This document shows positions 41,964 through 50,841 of a DNA stretch of 64,000 bases, one piece after another. The position numbers were made by a program, and so were the translations under genes. The notes beneath the pieces are model-generated. The model was not told the origin of the DNA, searched no databases, and saw only the letters and a list, made by a program, of their open reading frames with translations. This DNA comes from Alistipes montrealensis (GTDB lineage Bacteria; Bacteroidota; Bacteroidia; Bacteroidales; Rikenellaceae): assembly GCF_018362775.1 (NCBI RefSeq), contig NZ_JAGYXY010000005.1, forward strand, positions 105,710 through 169,709. The letters are read 5' to 3'. Position 1 is the first letter of the stretch. Each line of letters opens with the position of its first letter.

Positions 41964-42614
41964 TTATAGCAATTCCAACAGTTCGTCAGGACGGTCGACC
42001 AGATGCCGCGCCCCGGCTGCGACGAGCTCCTCCCGGTCGCGAAAACCCCACGTCACCCCTGCCGAGCGCACTCCGGCAGCCGCCGCGGTTTCGATATCCA
42101 CACCCGAATCACCGACGTACAGCACGCGTTCTTTAGCCGTACCCGTCAGCGCGAGAATTTCCTCAACGACTGCCGGCGAAGGTTTCAGCGGCACGTCGGG
42201 CCGCTGGCCGAAGACTGCCGCGAACTCCACCTCCGGGAAAAACAGCCTGACGAGCTTTTCGGTTCCGGCCTGGAACTTGTTCGATGCTACGGCCATCCGT
42301 ACGCCCCGCCGTGCCAGTTCGGCGAGCAGTCCGGGAATTCCCGAATAGGGTTTTGTATAGGTGTCGATATGCTCCGTATAGTATTTTACGAAATCGGCCC
42401 GCACGAGCGCGACGTTTTCGGGCGAGCGCAGCGGTTCGGGCAGCGCCCGTTCCACCAGCCGCATGATGCCGTTGCCGACAAAATGACAGTATTCCTCGTA
42501 GGAGTGCTGCGGAAGTCCCCTGAGGGCCAGCACGGCGTTGCATGCGACAGCCAGGTCCCCGATCGTATCGAGCAGCGTGCCGTCGAGGTCGAAGATGACG
42601 AGTTCGGTATTCAT
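41964..42614 (-). CDS. HAD-family phosphatase (phosphoglycolate phosphatase-like)
   Basis: 216 residues from ATG at 42614. Motif I is VIFDLDGTLLDTIGDLAVAC, motif II MAVASNKF, the motif III Lys sits in PLKPSPAVVEEIL, and motif IV is VLYVGDSGVDIETAAAAGV. This order and the cap match Gph, which removes 2-phosphoglycolate, although broad-specificity sugar phosphatases look the same. Its start overlaps the stop of the NhaC gene by 4 bp, which indicates co-translation rather than a shared pathway. Confidence 0.9.
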   Translation of the reverse strand: MNTELVIFDLDGTLLDTIGDLAVACNAVLALRGLPQHSYEEYCHFVGNGIMRLVERALPEPLRSPENVALVRADFVKYYTEHIDTYTKPYSGIPGLLAELARRGVRMAVASNKFQAGTEKLVRLFFPEVEFAAVFGQRPDVPLKPSPAVVEEILALTGTAKERVLYVGDSGVDIETAAAAGVRSAGVTWGFRDREELVAAGARHLVDRPDELLELL

Positions 42615-44050
42615 TTTTTCCGTTTTATTTTCCACCCCACAGCCGCGACGAGCAGCGACATCAGCGGGGAGACGATATTAAAAATACAATAGGGCGCATA
42701 AACGAAGGTCGAAACCCCGAGCACCGTGGCCTGCGTCATGCCGCACGAGTTCCACGGGATGAGCACCGAGCAGACCGTCGCCGAGTCTTCCACCGAACGG
42801 CTCAGCAGCCGGGGCTCCAGCCCCCGTTCGGCATAGAGTTCCTTGAAAAGCCGCCCCGAAAGGATGATCGAGATATACTGGTCGGCGGTGCAGAGGTTGA
42901 AGAAGATTCCCGCGCCCACCGTGGAAGCCACGGCCGAAAAGGTGCGGCGCACGAACCGCAGGAAAATAACCGTCAGCGAACGCAGCATGCCGCTGCCGGT
43001 CATCACCCCGCCGAAGCACATGGCGCAAATAATCAGCCACACGGTGTTGAGCATCCCGGCCATGCCGCGCGTAGCGACCAGCTCATCCAGTTGCGGCGTT
43101 CCCGTCGGGATGGCCGTCGGCCCGAAGCAGGTCATCAGCACCCCCTTGAACCCCGACATGAAGTCCAGCCCCTCGACACCCGCCACCCGGACCACCATTT
43201 CGGGCTGGGCCGCGAGCATCGCCGCGCAGGCAAAGACCACGGCGCAGAACAACGTCACGATGGCCGGCAGTTTTTTCGCGATGAGTATTCCCGTGGCCAG
43301 CGGGACCAGCAAAAGCCACGGCGAGATGCGGAACGTCGCGGCGAGCGTCGCAGCATACTGTTCGGCATGCGTTGCGGCCCCGTGGTCGAGCGCCAAACCC
43401 GCGACGGTAAAAACTCCCAGGGCGATGAGCATCGACGGCACGGTGGTGTAAAGCATATAGCGGATATGGGTAAACACGCTGACGCCGACCGTCGACGAGG
43501 CCAGCACCGTGGTATCGGACAGCAGCGAAAGTTTGTCGCCGAAATAGGCCCCCGAAATGATGGCTCCGGCAACCCACCCTTCGGGGAATCCCATCGCCTC
43601 GCCGATGCCCATCAGAGCGACGCCGATCGTAGCGATGGTGGTCCACGAACTTCCGGTCATCAGCGACACTACGGCGCAGATCGCACACGAGGCCACGAGG
43701 AAAAACGACGGATGGAGGATTTGCAGCCCATAGTAGATCATTGTCGGAACCACGCCCGAAATCATCCACGTACCCGCGATGGCGCCGATCAGCAGCAGGA
43801 TGACGATCGCCGAAGCCGACGCGCGGATATTGTCGATGATGGACTCCTCCAGTACGGCCCAGCGGCAGCGGTAAACGCCGATTGCAAGCATCACACAGAC
43901 CGACGTGGCCGACAGCAGGGCGATCTGGCTTCCGCCGTTGATCGCATCGCCCCCGAAGGCCCGGATCACCACATAGAGCAGCAGCGTGAGCACCGCCAGC
44001 GGAATGGCCGACACCCACGGCGACGGCAGTTTTTCGGTATTTTCCTTCAT
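42611..44050 (-). CDS. nhaC: NhaC-family Na+/H+ antiporter
   Basis: 479 residues from ATG at 44050; the frame extends further upstream but that part is non-coding. About 11-12 membrane helices are seen. NhaC features include SLMTGSSWTTIATIGVALMG, then GAIISGAYFGDKLSLLSDTT with the conserved Asp residues in the pore, and near the C-terminus VCSVLIPWNSCGMTQATVLG. It exchanges sodium (or malate-lactate/Na+ in MleN relatives) for protons at the inner membrane. A -7 box TACTTTTG is at 44087-44080 on the minus strand. Confidence 0.93.
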   Translation of the reverse strand: MKENTEKLPSPWVSAIPLAVLTLLLYVVIRAFGGDAINGGSQIALLSATSVCVMLAIGVYRCRWAVLEESIIDNIRASASAIVILLLIGAIAGTWMISGVVPTMIYYGLQILHPSFFLVASCAICAVVSLMTGSSWTTIATIGVALMGIGEAMGFPEGWVAGAIISGAYFGDKLSLLSDTTVLASSTVGVSVFTHIRYMLYTTVPSMLIALGVFTVAGLALDHGAATHAEQYAATLAATFRISPWLLLVPLATGILIAKKLPAIVTLFCAVVFACAAMLAAQPEMVVRVAGVEGLDFMSGFKGVLMTCFGPTAIPTGTPQLDELVATRGMAGMLNTVWLIICAMCFGGVMTGSGMLRSLTVIFLRFVRRTFSAVASTVGAGIFFNLCTADQYISIILSGRLFKELYAERGLEPRLLSRSVEDSATVCSVLIPWNSCGMTQATVLGVSTFVYAPYCIFNIVSPLMSLLVAAVGWKIKRKK

Positions 44051-44324
44051 CGTTTTTCCCGATTGACTTTTACGGGGGACAAAAGTACGAATTTTCCCCG
44101 GACTTTTCGGCCGCAAAAAGGATAAACCCCGGTTTTCATCCGTCGTATTGCAGTGTTTTCCGGCAACAAAAAGACACAAGACCCTTACCGCGGCAACCGC
44201 AAAATTCCACCTTCGGGTAGCCGTTTCCGGCCGTATCATACCCCCGGCGTGTTTTTTCGGGCCCGAGGCTTTCATATTTCCTTTTTTCTGTTTAACTTTG
44301 ATAGAACATCCAAAACACAGCAAG
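44051..44324. other. Divergent regulatory region between nhaC and DUF4492-cydAB
   Basis: Holds the leftward -7 box TACTTTTG (44087-44080) and the rightward -7 box TAACTTTG (44293-44300), 24 bp before the DUF4492 ATG. Neither has a strong -33 element. No gene is seen between them, and no clear FNR- or Rex-type palindrome was found. Confidence 0.6.
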
Positions 44325-44531
44325 ATGGAAACGATCCGCAAAGTGATCCGGTTTTACGTCGAGGGATTCCGCGAAATGACCGTGGGACGCACCCTGTGGG
44401 CCATCATCCTCATCAAACTTTTCATCATGTTCGCCGTTCTGAAAGTCTTCTTCTTCCCCGACCTGCTCGCGGGCAAAAGCCCCGGCGAAAAGGCCGACTA
44501 CGTACTGGAAAACCTGACCCCCGATAATTAA
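44325..44531 (+). CDS. DUF4492 small membrane protein
   Basis: 68 residues from ATG at 44325. One membrane helix is present (GRTLWAIILIKLFIMFAVLK), preceded by FYVEGFREMT, the conserved DUF4492 core. The gene lies 9 bp before cydA, a position it also occupies in other Bacteroidetes and epsilon-proteobacteria. This suggests a role as a small subunit or assembly factor of cytochrome bd, by analogy with CydX; that role is inference. Confidence 0.88.
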   Translation: METIRKVIRFYVEGFREMTVGRTLWAIILIKLFIMFAVLKVFFFPDLLAGKSPGEKADYVLENLTPDN

Positions 44532-44540
44532 CCTACCCTT

Positions 44541-46106
44541 ATGATTTCCGACTACCTATCCACCGTCGACTGGTCGCGGGCGCAATTCGCCATGACGGCT
44601 ATCTACCACTGGCTGTTCGTCCCGCTGACACTCGGACTGGGCGTCCTGATCGCCATCATGGAGACCCTCTACGTCCGCACGAACGACCAATTCTGGCTGC
44701 GCACGACCAAATTCTGGATGCGCCTGTTCGGCATCAACTTCGCCATCGGCGTCGCCACGGGGCTGATTCTCGAATTCGAGTTCGGAACCAACTGGTCCAA
44801 CTACTCCCACTTCGTGGGCGACATTTTCGGCGCCCCGCTGGCCATCGAAGGCATCTTCGCCTTCTTCCTCGAATCGACCTTCATCGCCGTGATGTTCTTC
44901 GGCTGGCGCAAGGTGAGCCGGGGTTTCCACCTCACGGCTACATGGCTCACGGCCGTCGGCGCCAACCTCTCGGCCTGGTGGATTCTGGTGGCCAACTCGT
45001 GGATGCAGTACCCCGTGGGCTGCGACTTCAACCTCGAAACCGTGCGCAACGAAATGACCTCGTTCTCGGCCGTGGCGCTGTCACCCGTCGCGGTCAACAA
45101 ATTCTTCCACACCGTCACTTCGTCGTTCGTACTGGCTGCCCTGTTCGTCGTGGGCGTCTCGGCCTGGTATCTGCTGCGGGGACGCGAGCAGAAAATGGCC
45201 CGCAAGAGCATCGCCATCGCCTCGGCCTTCGGATTCGTCTTCGCACTGGTCACGGCGTTCACGGGCGACAAGTCAGGTTCCATCGTGGCTCGCGTGCAAC
45301 CCATGAAACTGGCGGCCATGGAAGCCCTCTACGAGGGCCAGCAGGGCGCGCCGCTCACCGCCGTCGGGGTTCTGCGCCCCGAGCAGCAGCGCACCAACAA
45401 CGACGACGCTTTCTATTTCAAGATCGACATCCCCAAACTGCTATCGCTGATGAGCTTCCGCGACGCCGACGCATTCGTGCCGGGCATCAACGACCTGGTC
45501 TACGGCAACGAAGAATACGGCATCCTGTCGGCCGGGGAGAAGATCGAACGGGGGCGCGTGGCCGTCGACGAACTGGGCCGTTACCGGACGGCCCGCGAGA
45601 CAGGCGATACGGCGGCGATCGCCGAAATCGAAGCCAAGTTCGACCGTTCGACACCCGAGGGCGAAGCGTTCCTGCGCGATCATTTCGCCTACTTCGGCTA
45701 CGGCTACCTCGACTCCCCGCAGCAGATCGTGCCCAACGTGCCGCTGCTGTTCTATTCGTTCCGCGTGATGGTCGGCGCCGGCTGTTTCTTCATCCTGCTG
45801 CTGGGCCTCATATGGTGGTTCAACCGCAAAGACCGGCTTTCCGGCAAACGCTGGCTGCTGTGGATCGCCGTATGGTCCATTCCGCTGGCCTACCTCGCTT
45901 CGCAGGCAGGCTGGATCGTGGCCGAAGTCGGCCGTCAGCCGTGGGCCATCCAGGATCTGATGCCCGTAGGCGTCGCGGCCTCGAAAATCCCCAGCGGATC
46001 GGTTTCCACAACCTTCTTCCTCTTCCTCGTGCTGTTCACCGCACTGCTCATCGCCGAACTGAGCATCATGTTCCGGCAGATCAAAATAGGACCTAAAAAC
46101 GACTAA
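44541..46106 (+). CDS. cydA: Cytochrome bd quinol oxidase subunit I
   Basis: 521 residues. It oxidises quinol and reduces oxygen at low concentrations, holding hemes b558, b595 and d. Conserved pieces: RAQFAMTAIYHWLFVPLTLG (heme-ligand His), LFGINFAIGVATGLILEFEF, GIFAFFLESTFIAVMFFGW and PVGCDFNLETVRNEM. A Q-loop region of about 250-330 follows, then GWIVAEVGRQPWAIQDLMP near the C-terminus. In Bacteroidetes it permits nanaerobic growth. It lies 3 bp before cydB. Confidence 0.97.
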   Translation: MISDYLSTVDWSRAQFAMTAIYHWLFVPLTLGLGVLIAIMETLYVRTNDQFWLRTTKFWMRLFGINFAIGVATGLILEFEFGTNWSNYSHFVGDIFGAPLAIEGIFAFFLESTFIAVMFFGWRKVSRGFHLTATWLTAVGANLSAWWILVANSWMQYPVGCDFNLETVRNEMTSFSAVALSPVAVNKFFHTVTSSFVLAALFVVGVSAWYLLRGREQKMARKSIAIASAFGFVFALVTAFTGDKSGSIVARVQPMKLAAMEALYEGQQGAPLTAVGVLRPEQQRTNNDDAFYFKIDIPKLLSLMSFRDADAFVPGINDLVYGNEEYGILSAGEKIERGRVAVDELGRYRTARETGDTAAIAEIEAKFDRSTPEGEAFLRDHFAYFGYGYLDSPQQIVPNVPLLFYSFRVMVGAGCFFILLLGLIWWFNRKDRLSGKRWLLWIAVWSIPLAYLASQAGWIVAEVGRQPWAIQDLMPVGVAASKIPSGSVSTTFFLFLVLFTALLIAELSIMFRQIKIGPKND

Positions 46107-46109
46107 ACC

Positions 46110-47252
46110 ATGGATACGATAACATTACTCCAACATTATTGGTGGCTGATCATCTCCCTGCTGGGAGCCATCCTGGTTTTCCTGATGTTCGTGCAGGGCG
46201 GACAGGCGTTGCTCTACAACATCGGCCGCACGGAGGAGGAACGCAACATGCTCGTCAACTCGCTGGGCCGCAAGTGGGAGTTCACCTTCACGACGCTCGT
46301 GACATTCGGCGGCGCATTCTTCGCCTCGTTCCCGCTCTTCTACTCCACGTCGTTCGGCGGGGCGTTCTACGTCTGGATGGCCATCCTGTTCTGCTTCGTC
46401 CTGCAGGCCGTGGCTTACGAATACCGCCGCAAACCCGCCAATGTTTTCGGCGAGAAGACCTTCAATGCATTCCTTTTGATCAACGGCGTACTGGGGCCGC
46501 TGCTGATCGGAACCGCCGTCGGAACCTTCTTCACAGGGGCGGAATTTACCGTCGACCGCCTCAACCTCGCCAACCAGGGCGGTGCGGCGGTCATCTCGCA
46601 GTGGGCGACGCCGTGGCACGGGCTGGAAGCCGTCGCCGAATGGCGCAACGTCCTGCTGGGCATAGCAGTCGTGCTGCTGGCCATGACGCTCGCCTGCCAG
46701 TATTTCATGAACAACATCGACGACGAAGTAATTTTCCGGCGCGCCGCACGCCGCATGCGCACGTTCGCCGTGCTCTTCGTAGCATGCTTCGTAGCATGGC
46801 TCGTCGCATTAATCCTCGCCGACGGCTGGTCGGTCGACGCCGCGGGCCGAATCTCCGTCGAACCCTACAAATACCTTCACAACCTGCTGGAAATGCCCTA
46901 CGTCACGGCCGTACTGCTTATCGGCGTGGTCTCGGTGCTGTGGAGCGTCTGGCTGGGCTGGCGCTCGAACCGGCATGCCATCTGGTTCGGGGGCGTCGGC
47001 ACGGTCCTCACCGTGCTGTCTCTGCTGCTGCTGGCCGGATGGAACAACACCGCCTACTACCCCTCGCTCACGGACATGCAGTCGTCGCTGACGATCTACA
47101 ACTCCTCATCGAGCCTCTTCACGCTCAAGACGATGGCCTGGGTATCGCTCTTCGTCCCGCTGGTCGCGGCTTACATCTGGTACGCCTGGCGGGCCATGAA
47201 CCGCCAAGCGATCACCCGCGAGGAAATTCGCGGCGACGACCATCAATATTAA
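46110..47252 (+). CDS. cydB: Cytochrome bd quinol oxidase subunit II
   Basis: 380 residues, about nine membrane helices. The start (LQHYWWLIISLLGAILVFLM, then FVQGGQALLYNIGRTEEERN) and the later LLLAGWNNTAYYPSLTDMQS fit CydB. It forms the heterodimer with CydA. A strong terminator follows 5 bp after the stop. It is convergent with fabI. Confidence 0.96.
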   Translation: MDTITLLQHYWWLIISLLGAILVFLMFVQGGQALLYNIGRTEEERNMLVNSLGRKWEFTFTTLVTFGGAFFASFPLFYSTSFGGAFYVWMAILFCFVLQAVAYEYRRKPANVFGEKTFNAFLLINGVLGPLLIGTAVGTFFTGAEFTVDRLNLANQGGAAVISQWATPWHGLEAVAEWRNVLLGIAVVLLAMTLACQYFMNNIDDEVIFRRAARRMRTFAVLFVACFVAWLVALILADGWSVDAAGRISVEPYKYLHNLLEMPYVTAVLLIGVVSVLWSVWLGWRSNRHAIWFGGVGTVLTVLSLLLLAGWNNTAYYPSLTDMQSSLTIYNSSSSLFTLKTMAWVSLFVPLVAAYIWYAWRAMNRQAITREEIRGDDHQY

Positions 47253-47257
47253 GACGC

Positions 47258-47285
47258 AAAAGCGGGAGCCAAGGCCCCCGCTTTT
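47258..47285 (+). terminator. Terminator of DUF4492-cydAB
   Basis: 9 bp stem AAAAGCGGG/CCCGCTTTT around a 10 nt loop, just after cydB. Confidence 0.8.
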
Positions 47286-47303
47286 CTATATATCCGTTTC
47301 CGC

Positions 47304-48176
47304 CTATTCTTCTTCCTTGTCTCCGAACGGAAATTGGTTCTGGTGCACGTCCTCGAAACGCATGCCCTTCTCGTAGGTCTTCATCGCACGACGCGACATA
47401 CCCATCGACGAGAAACCGCCGTCGTGGTAGAGGTTCTGCATCGTGACCTTGCGCGTGAGGTCCGAAAACAGCGTCAGCACATAGTCCGCACAATCCTCCG
47501 CCGTGGCGTTGCCCAGCGGCGACATGTTCTCGGCAAAACCCATCAGGTCGCCCAGCCCCAGCACGCCGCTTCCGGCCGTGGTCGGCGTCGGCGACTGCGA
47601 TACGGTATTGATACGCACGTTCTTCTCGCGGCCGTAGATGTAGCCGAAACTGCGCGCAATCGACTCCAACAACGCTTTGGCATCGGCCATATCGTTGTAA
47701 CCGTAAAGCGTACGCTGAGCGGCAATGTACGAAAGGGCCACAATCGAACCCCAGTCGTTGATAGCGTCCTTCTTGCGGGCTACCTGAATAGCCTTGTGGA
47801 ACGAGATAGCCGAGATGTCGAGTGTCTTCGAGAGGTAATCGTAGTCCAGATCGTCGTACGTACGGCCCTTGCGGACGTTGGGCGACATGCCGATCGAGTG
47901 AAGCATGAAGTCGAACTTACCCCCGAAATGCTCCATAGTCTTGTCAATCAGGTTTTCCAGGTCTTCGACGCTCGTAGCGTCAGCCGGAACGACGATCGTA
48001 TTGCATTTTTCGGCCAGTTCGCCGATGGTTCCCATGCGGATAGATACGGCAGTATTCGTCAGGACGATTTCGGCTCCCTCTTCCACGGCGCGTTCCGCCA
48101 CTTTCCAGGCGATCGACTGCTCGTTGAGTGCTCCGAAAATCAGGCCTTTCTTTCCTTTCAATAAATTGTATGCCAT
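47304..48176 (-). CDS. fabI: Enoyl-ACP reductase
   Basis: 290 residues, short-chain dehydrogenase fold. It reduces the enoyl-ACP double bond in the last step of fatty-acid elongation. Divergent NAD loop GKKGLIFGALNEQSIAW (FabI style rather than GxxxGxG), HSIGMSPNVRKGRTYDDLDY, and the catalytic Tyr-x6-Lys in YGYNDMADAK. The C-terminus is long and acidic (FPFGDKEEE). A TATATTTG box lies at 48208-48201 on the minus strand. It is monocistronic. Confidence 0.96.
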   Translation of the reverse strand: MAYNLLKGKKGLIFGALNEQSIAWKVAERAVEEGAEIVLTNTAVSIRMGTIGELAEKCNTIVVPADATSVEDLENLIDKTMEHFGGKFDFMLHSIGMSPNVRKGRTYDDLDYDYLSKTLDISAISFHKAIQVARKKDAINDWGSIVALSYIAAQRTLYGYNDMADAKALLESIARSFGYIYGREKNVRINTVSQSPTPTTAGSGVLGLGDLMGFAENMSPLGNATAEDCADYVLTLFSDLTRKVTMQNLYHDGGFSSMGMSRRAMKTYEKGMRFEDVHQNQFPFGDKEEE

Positions 48177-48484
48177 CGTATTTTAGTTTAAAAATTCGGA
48201 CAAATATAACAATTATTTTTGAATTGGGACACCAATCGGCTCTTTCGCCACAGGAAACAAGCCCTCCGAAATACGAAAAAGCGGGCTTTCAGCATCGGCT
48301 GGAACGCATTTTATGTTTTTTTGAAAAACTACGTCGTCCCGCCATAAAACCCGGCCCCCGATCCTATTTATTATTGTCCCCCTCTCCAACTCCTGTACCC
48401 CATACGCCGACGAACGTTTTCCAGCAACCGGGTAAATCCCTGCCGCCGTCCCGATCGCCCTGCCCCGGACCAATCCAGCACATG
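48177..48484. other. Intergenic stretch upstream of fabI
   Basis: Contains the fabI -7 box (48201-48208, minus strand) and a weak hairpin AAGCCC/GGGCTT near 48259-48290. No supported gene is present; the minus-strand open frame running through it lacks coding character. Confidence 0.55.
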
Positions 48485-48662
48485 GGAAAAAACCGGGTTG
48501 CAAATCAGATTTGCAACCCGGTCCTCCTGTTTTGCGGAAGGAAAGGAAACAGAACCTTTCCCGAAAACCGCCGGATATCAGTCTGTTGTAAAACAGTCCT
48601 TTTTTTAGTACACCGAATAGCCCACAGCCGATTTGCATCGCTTTACCCTGTGTTGCACTTGG
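48485..48662 (-). ncRNA. Candidate small RNA with its own promoter and terminator
   Basis: Upstream on the minus strand is TATCTTTG (48676-48669), and TTT (48700-48698) stands at a suitable distance. About 180 nt later is a perfect hairpin ACCGGGTTGCAAATC/GATTTGCAACCCGGT (48492-48522) followed by TTTTTT, a textbook intrinsic terminator. The transcript between contains internal pairing (GGACTGTTTTACAACAG; GGAAAGGTTCTGTTTCCTTTCC). A 141-codon frame begins inside but reads through the terminator, so it is unlikely to be a gene. The sequence does not match tmRNA, RNase P or SRP RNA landmarks that I know. It could be a 6S-like or trans-acting RNA. Confidence 0.45.
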
Positions 48663-48711
48663 TTAGTACAAAGATAATATATTTTTGAGGGATATGTAAA
48701 TAGATGCATGA

Positions 48712-49539
48712 TTATTTGCTAACTATACTGAATTGTATTCCAGTAGAAGCGGGATAGTCACAGTAATATTTAATTATCTTACCCTTGAGGGAGGTTATAA
48801 AATAGTTGAATCTACAAACACGCTGACATTCCATTTGGCAATGCCGCAGATCCCCTTGGTATGCTGGATTCATACATAAAAAATAATTTTTTTCAACACA
48901 AATTGATTGTATAAGTGATATTAAAACGGGAAGGTTGATCTCTGGCACGTCAATAATATTTGCAAATAAATGAATATGCGTTGTGCATGAGCAATGTGCA
49001 AATTGTTTCTCGCTTATCGTTTCAAAGTTTTGACTAATACTCACCACCGTAGCATCGGGTAAAAATTTCTTCACATATATCTCTGCTCGTTCTAATGCAA
49101 CACTTGATGGATCAATCAAAGTGACAGTCTTGATAGTAGTCCTTTTCTCTTCTATAAAATCACATAAAAGCATCGTTGCAAGTCCTTGCCCACATCCCCA
49201 ATCTATTAAATCAATCTCTTGATCTTCTGTAAATAAATCTTCCGGTAAATTATTATATAATTTAGAAATATTTGTTATATGTTTTTTCCCAAACCAAAAA
49301 AAATATGCAGCACATTGTTCGATTGTACTAATAATGACTTTGCCACCACCAATGGCTCGATGGGCTGCATTTGCTGTTGACTGATCCATATTCATATAAT
49401 AGGATTTAGCAAGTTCTCTTACTTCTGAGAATGTAGGATTAACCAATCTATCAATTGCAGATAGGTATTCTTCTTGTGATGTAATAATCGGTCTCCCTTT
49501 TGCAATAGTCATAGCAATAGTTGAAAAGTCAAAATTCAT
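48712..49539 (-). CDS. Class I SAM-dependent methyltransferase, imported
   Basis: 275 residues. SAM-binding motif I is IDLIDWGCGQGLATMLLCDF (about 108-127), with the acidic end of strand 2 in VTLIDPSSVALERAE and a further strand ATVVSISQNFETIS. The N-terminal 90 residues are helical, and the C-terminal region is rich in Cys (ICVEKNYFLCM, HCQMECQRVC). No target-specifying motif was recognised. Codons are strikingly AT-rich against the window, so the gene is probably acquired. It starts 1 bp after the DUF1848 gene, pointing to joint function. Confidence 0.85.
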   Translation of the reverse strand: MNFDFSTIAMTIAKGRPIITSQEEYLSAIDRLVNPTFSEVRELAKSYYMNMDQSTANAAHRAIGGGKVIISTIEQCAAYFFWFGKKHITNISKLYNNLPEDLFTEDQEIDLIDWGCGQGLATMLLCDFIEEKRTTIKTVTLIDPSSVALERAEIYVKKFLPDATVVSISQNFETISEKQFAHCSCTTHIHLFANIIDVPEINLPVLISLIQSICVEKNYFLCMNPAYQGDLRHCQMECQRVCRFNYFITSLKGKIIKYYCDYPASTGIQFSIVSK

Positions 49540-49540
49540 C

Positions 49541-50560
49541 TTACAATCCGGTTATAGTTTCTGAAAAAGGATTTTCCAAATAGTGTTTATAATTGCTTTG
49601 AGCCAATTCTTTGGAATTATTCGCATAGCAATATTCGCAAAGGTGAGGACAGGTGTTATATTGTCCGATATCTTTACTAATTATACAACCGCAGAATTCA
49701 CGCTGTCCTTTATCTTTAATAGATTTATTTAGACAAATTTGACTTTCATTGCTAAATATATCCGGCATCTGGAATTTTATCCCAAGGAAATCCATTAGCT
49801 TTTTATCTTGTGAAAAATGTTTTATGATAAGTTGCTCATCAATACACTTATTATGATGTATGTCGAAAGAATCAAGGTCTATCTTTTCGGCACAAGTACC
49901 TATTGAAAACCCCCATTTTTGGTTTAAGCGAAATAGTCCGGAAGCGAAATCAATCATTTCTGAAGATGTAAATTCACGTATTCCTGTTTTTATCTTAGAT
50001 AAATTTGCGGCAACCTTTTTATAAATACCTATGTCAATAAAACTTATAACAAGATGCTCATTATGTAGATATAGCTGATTTCCAATATGTTCTATCTTTT
50101 TCAATAAATCATCAACAGAGAGTCTATCAGTTAAGAATAGCGGATCAAATCGCCATATAACTTTCCCTTTGCCAAGTTTTTCTGATAGTTTAATAAAGGT
50201 TTCAATTCTTTGATCCAATGGGGGAACGCCTAATTCTTGTTTATCTTTTAAGTAGTCATTTAATGTGAATTGGATATAACTATTAATGTTGAAATCATTA
50301 AGTTTATCAAGATGTTTAAGTAATGGTTTCGGATTTTTTGACCAAAACACGATCAGTCGAGCGTTCTTATAGGAGATATAGGATTTGGTTCCATTAAAGG
50401 GGTTTATCCATGCAGAATATCCCACTTTCAAACGATTGAAAAACCAATCGGCATAAAAAGCCGGAATATCTGTCGATCTACTTGCAGATACAATTACAGG
50501 GGCAATTGCTTTAACTTTCTCACCCTTATCATTTATAATATCAAGCGACTCCCAAACCAT
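49541..50560 (-). CDS. DUF1848 Fe-S protein, imported
   Basis: 339 residues. The DUF1848 hallmarks are clear: VIVSASRSTDIPAFYADWFF then VGYSAWINPFNG near the N-terminus, IVFWSKNPKPLLKHLD, VIWRFDPLFLTDRLS, and a C-terminal cysteine cluster, first FCGCIISKDIGQYNTCPH and then LCEYCYAN, that resembles the CxxxCxxC of radical-SAM enzymes placed at the other end of the protein. The family is uncharacterised; a radical or redox reaction on nucleic acid has been suspected from this resemblance. It is AT-rich like its partner methyltransferase, with which it forms a two-gene unit. Confidence 0.9.
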   Translation of the reverse strand: MVWESLDIINDKGEKVKAIAPVIVSASRSTDIPAFYADWFFNRLKVGYSAWINPFNGTKSYISYKNARLIVFWSKNPKPLLKHLDKLNDFNINSYIQFTLNDYLKDKQELGVPPLDQRIETFIKLSEKLGKGKVIWRFDPLFLTDRLSVDDLLKKIEHIGNQLYLHNEHLVISFIDIGIYKKVAANLSKIKTGIREFTSSEMIDFASGLFRLNQKWGFSIGTCAEKIDLDSFDIHHNKCIDEQLIIKHFSQDKKLMDFLGIKFQMPDIFSNESQICLNKSIKDKGQREFCGCIISKDIGQYNTCPHLCEYCYANNSKELAQSNYKHYLENPFSETITGL

Positions 50561-50635
50561 TGTTTCAAATATTTTCTGTAAAAATAATAAAATATAGAAT
50601 AAGATATCTGAATTTTATTGTGCTTGTTGTGTATA

Positions 50636-50668
50636 TTGAGATAAAATAAAGAATAATTCTTATCTTTG
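50636..50668 (+). promoter_or_regulatory. Promoter upstream of the decayed HEPN gene
   Basis: TTG 50636-50638, 22 bp, TATCTTTG 50661-50668. The only rightward candidate downstream is the pseudogene starting near 51039. Confidence 0.55.
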
Positions 50669-50672
50669 CCCT

Positions 50673-50841
50673 TGACAAACACTATAATATTTTTATTCCC
50701 GCATACAAGCCACTAAATATTAGAGCTTGATAGTGCAGCGCCGTTGGGAAGTAATCCCGCGAACGGTAAACATACGTCAGTTAAGTCTGTGTAGTGTTTG
50801 TCACCTGCGTTACCTCTTTTTATTTTATGACAAACACTACA
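50673..50841. repeat. Three copies of TGACAAACACTA
   Basis: Direct copy at 50673-50684; inverted pair TGTAGTGTTTGTCA (50790-50803) and TGACAAACACTACA (50828-50841), perfect over 14 bp with a 24 bp spacer. The first copy begins 5 bp after a -7 box. Suits an operator or a recombinase-binding array. Confidence 0.6.

Noticed and set aside
48213..48638. 141-codon minus-strand frame upstream of fabI
   Set aside because: A perfect intrinsic terminator lies within it, so translation through it is unlikely; a small RNA is a better reading.
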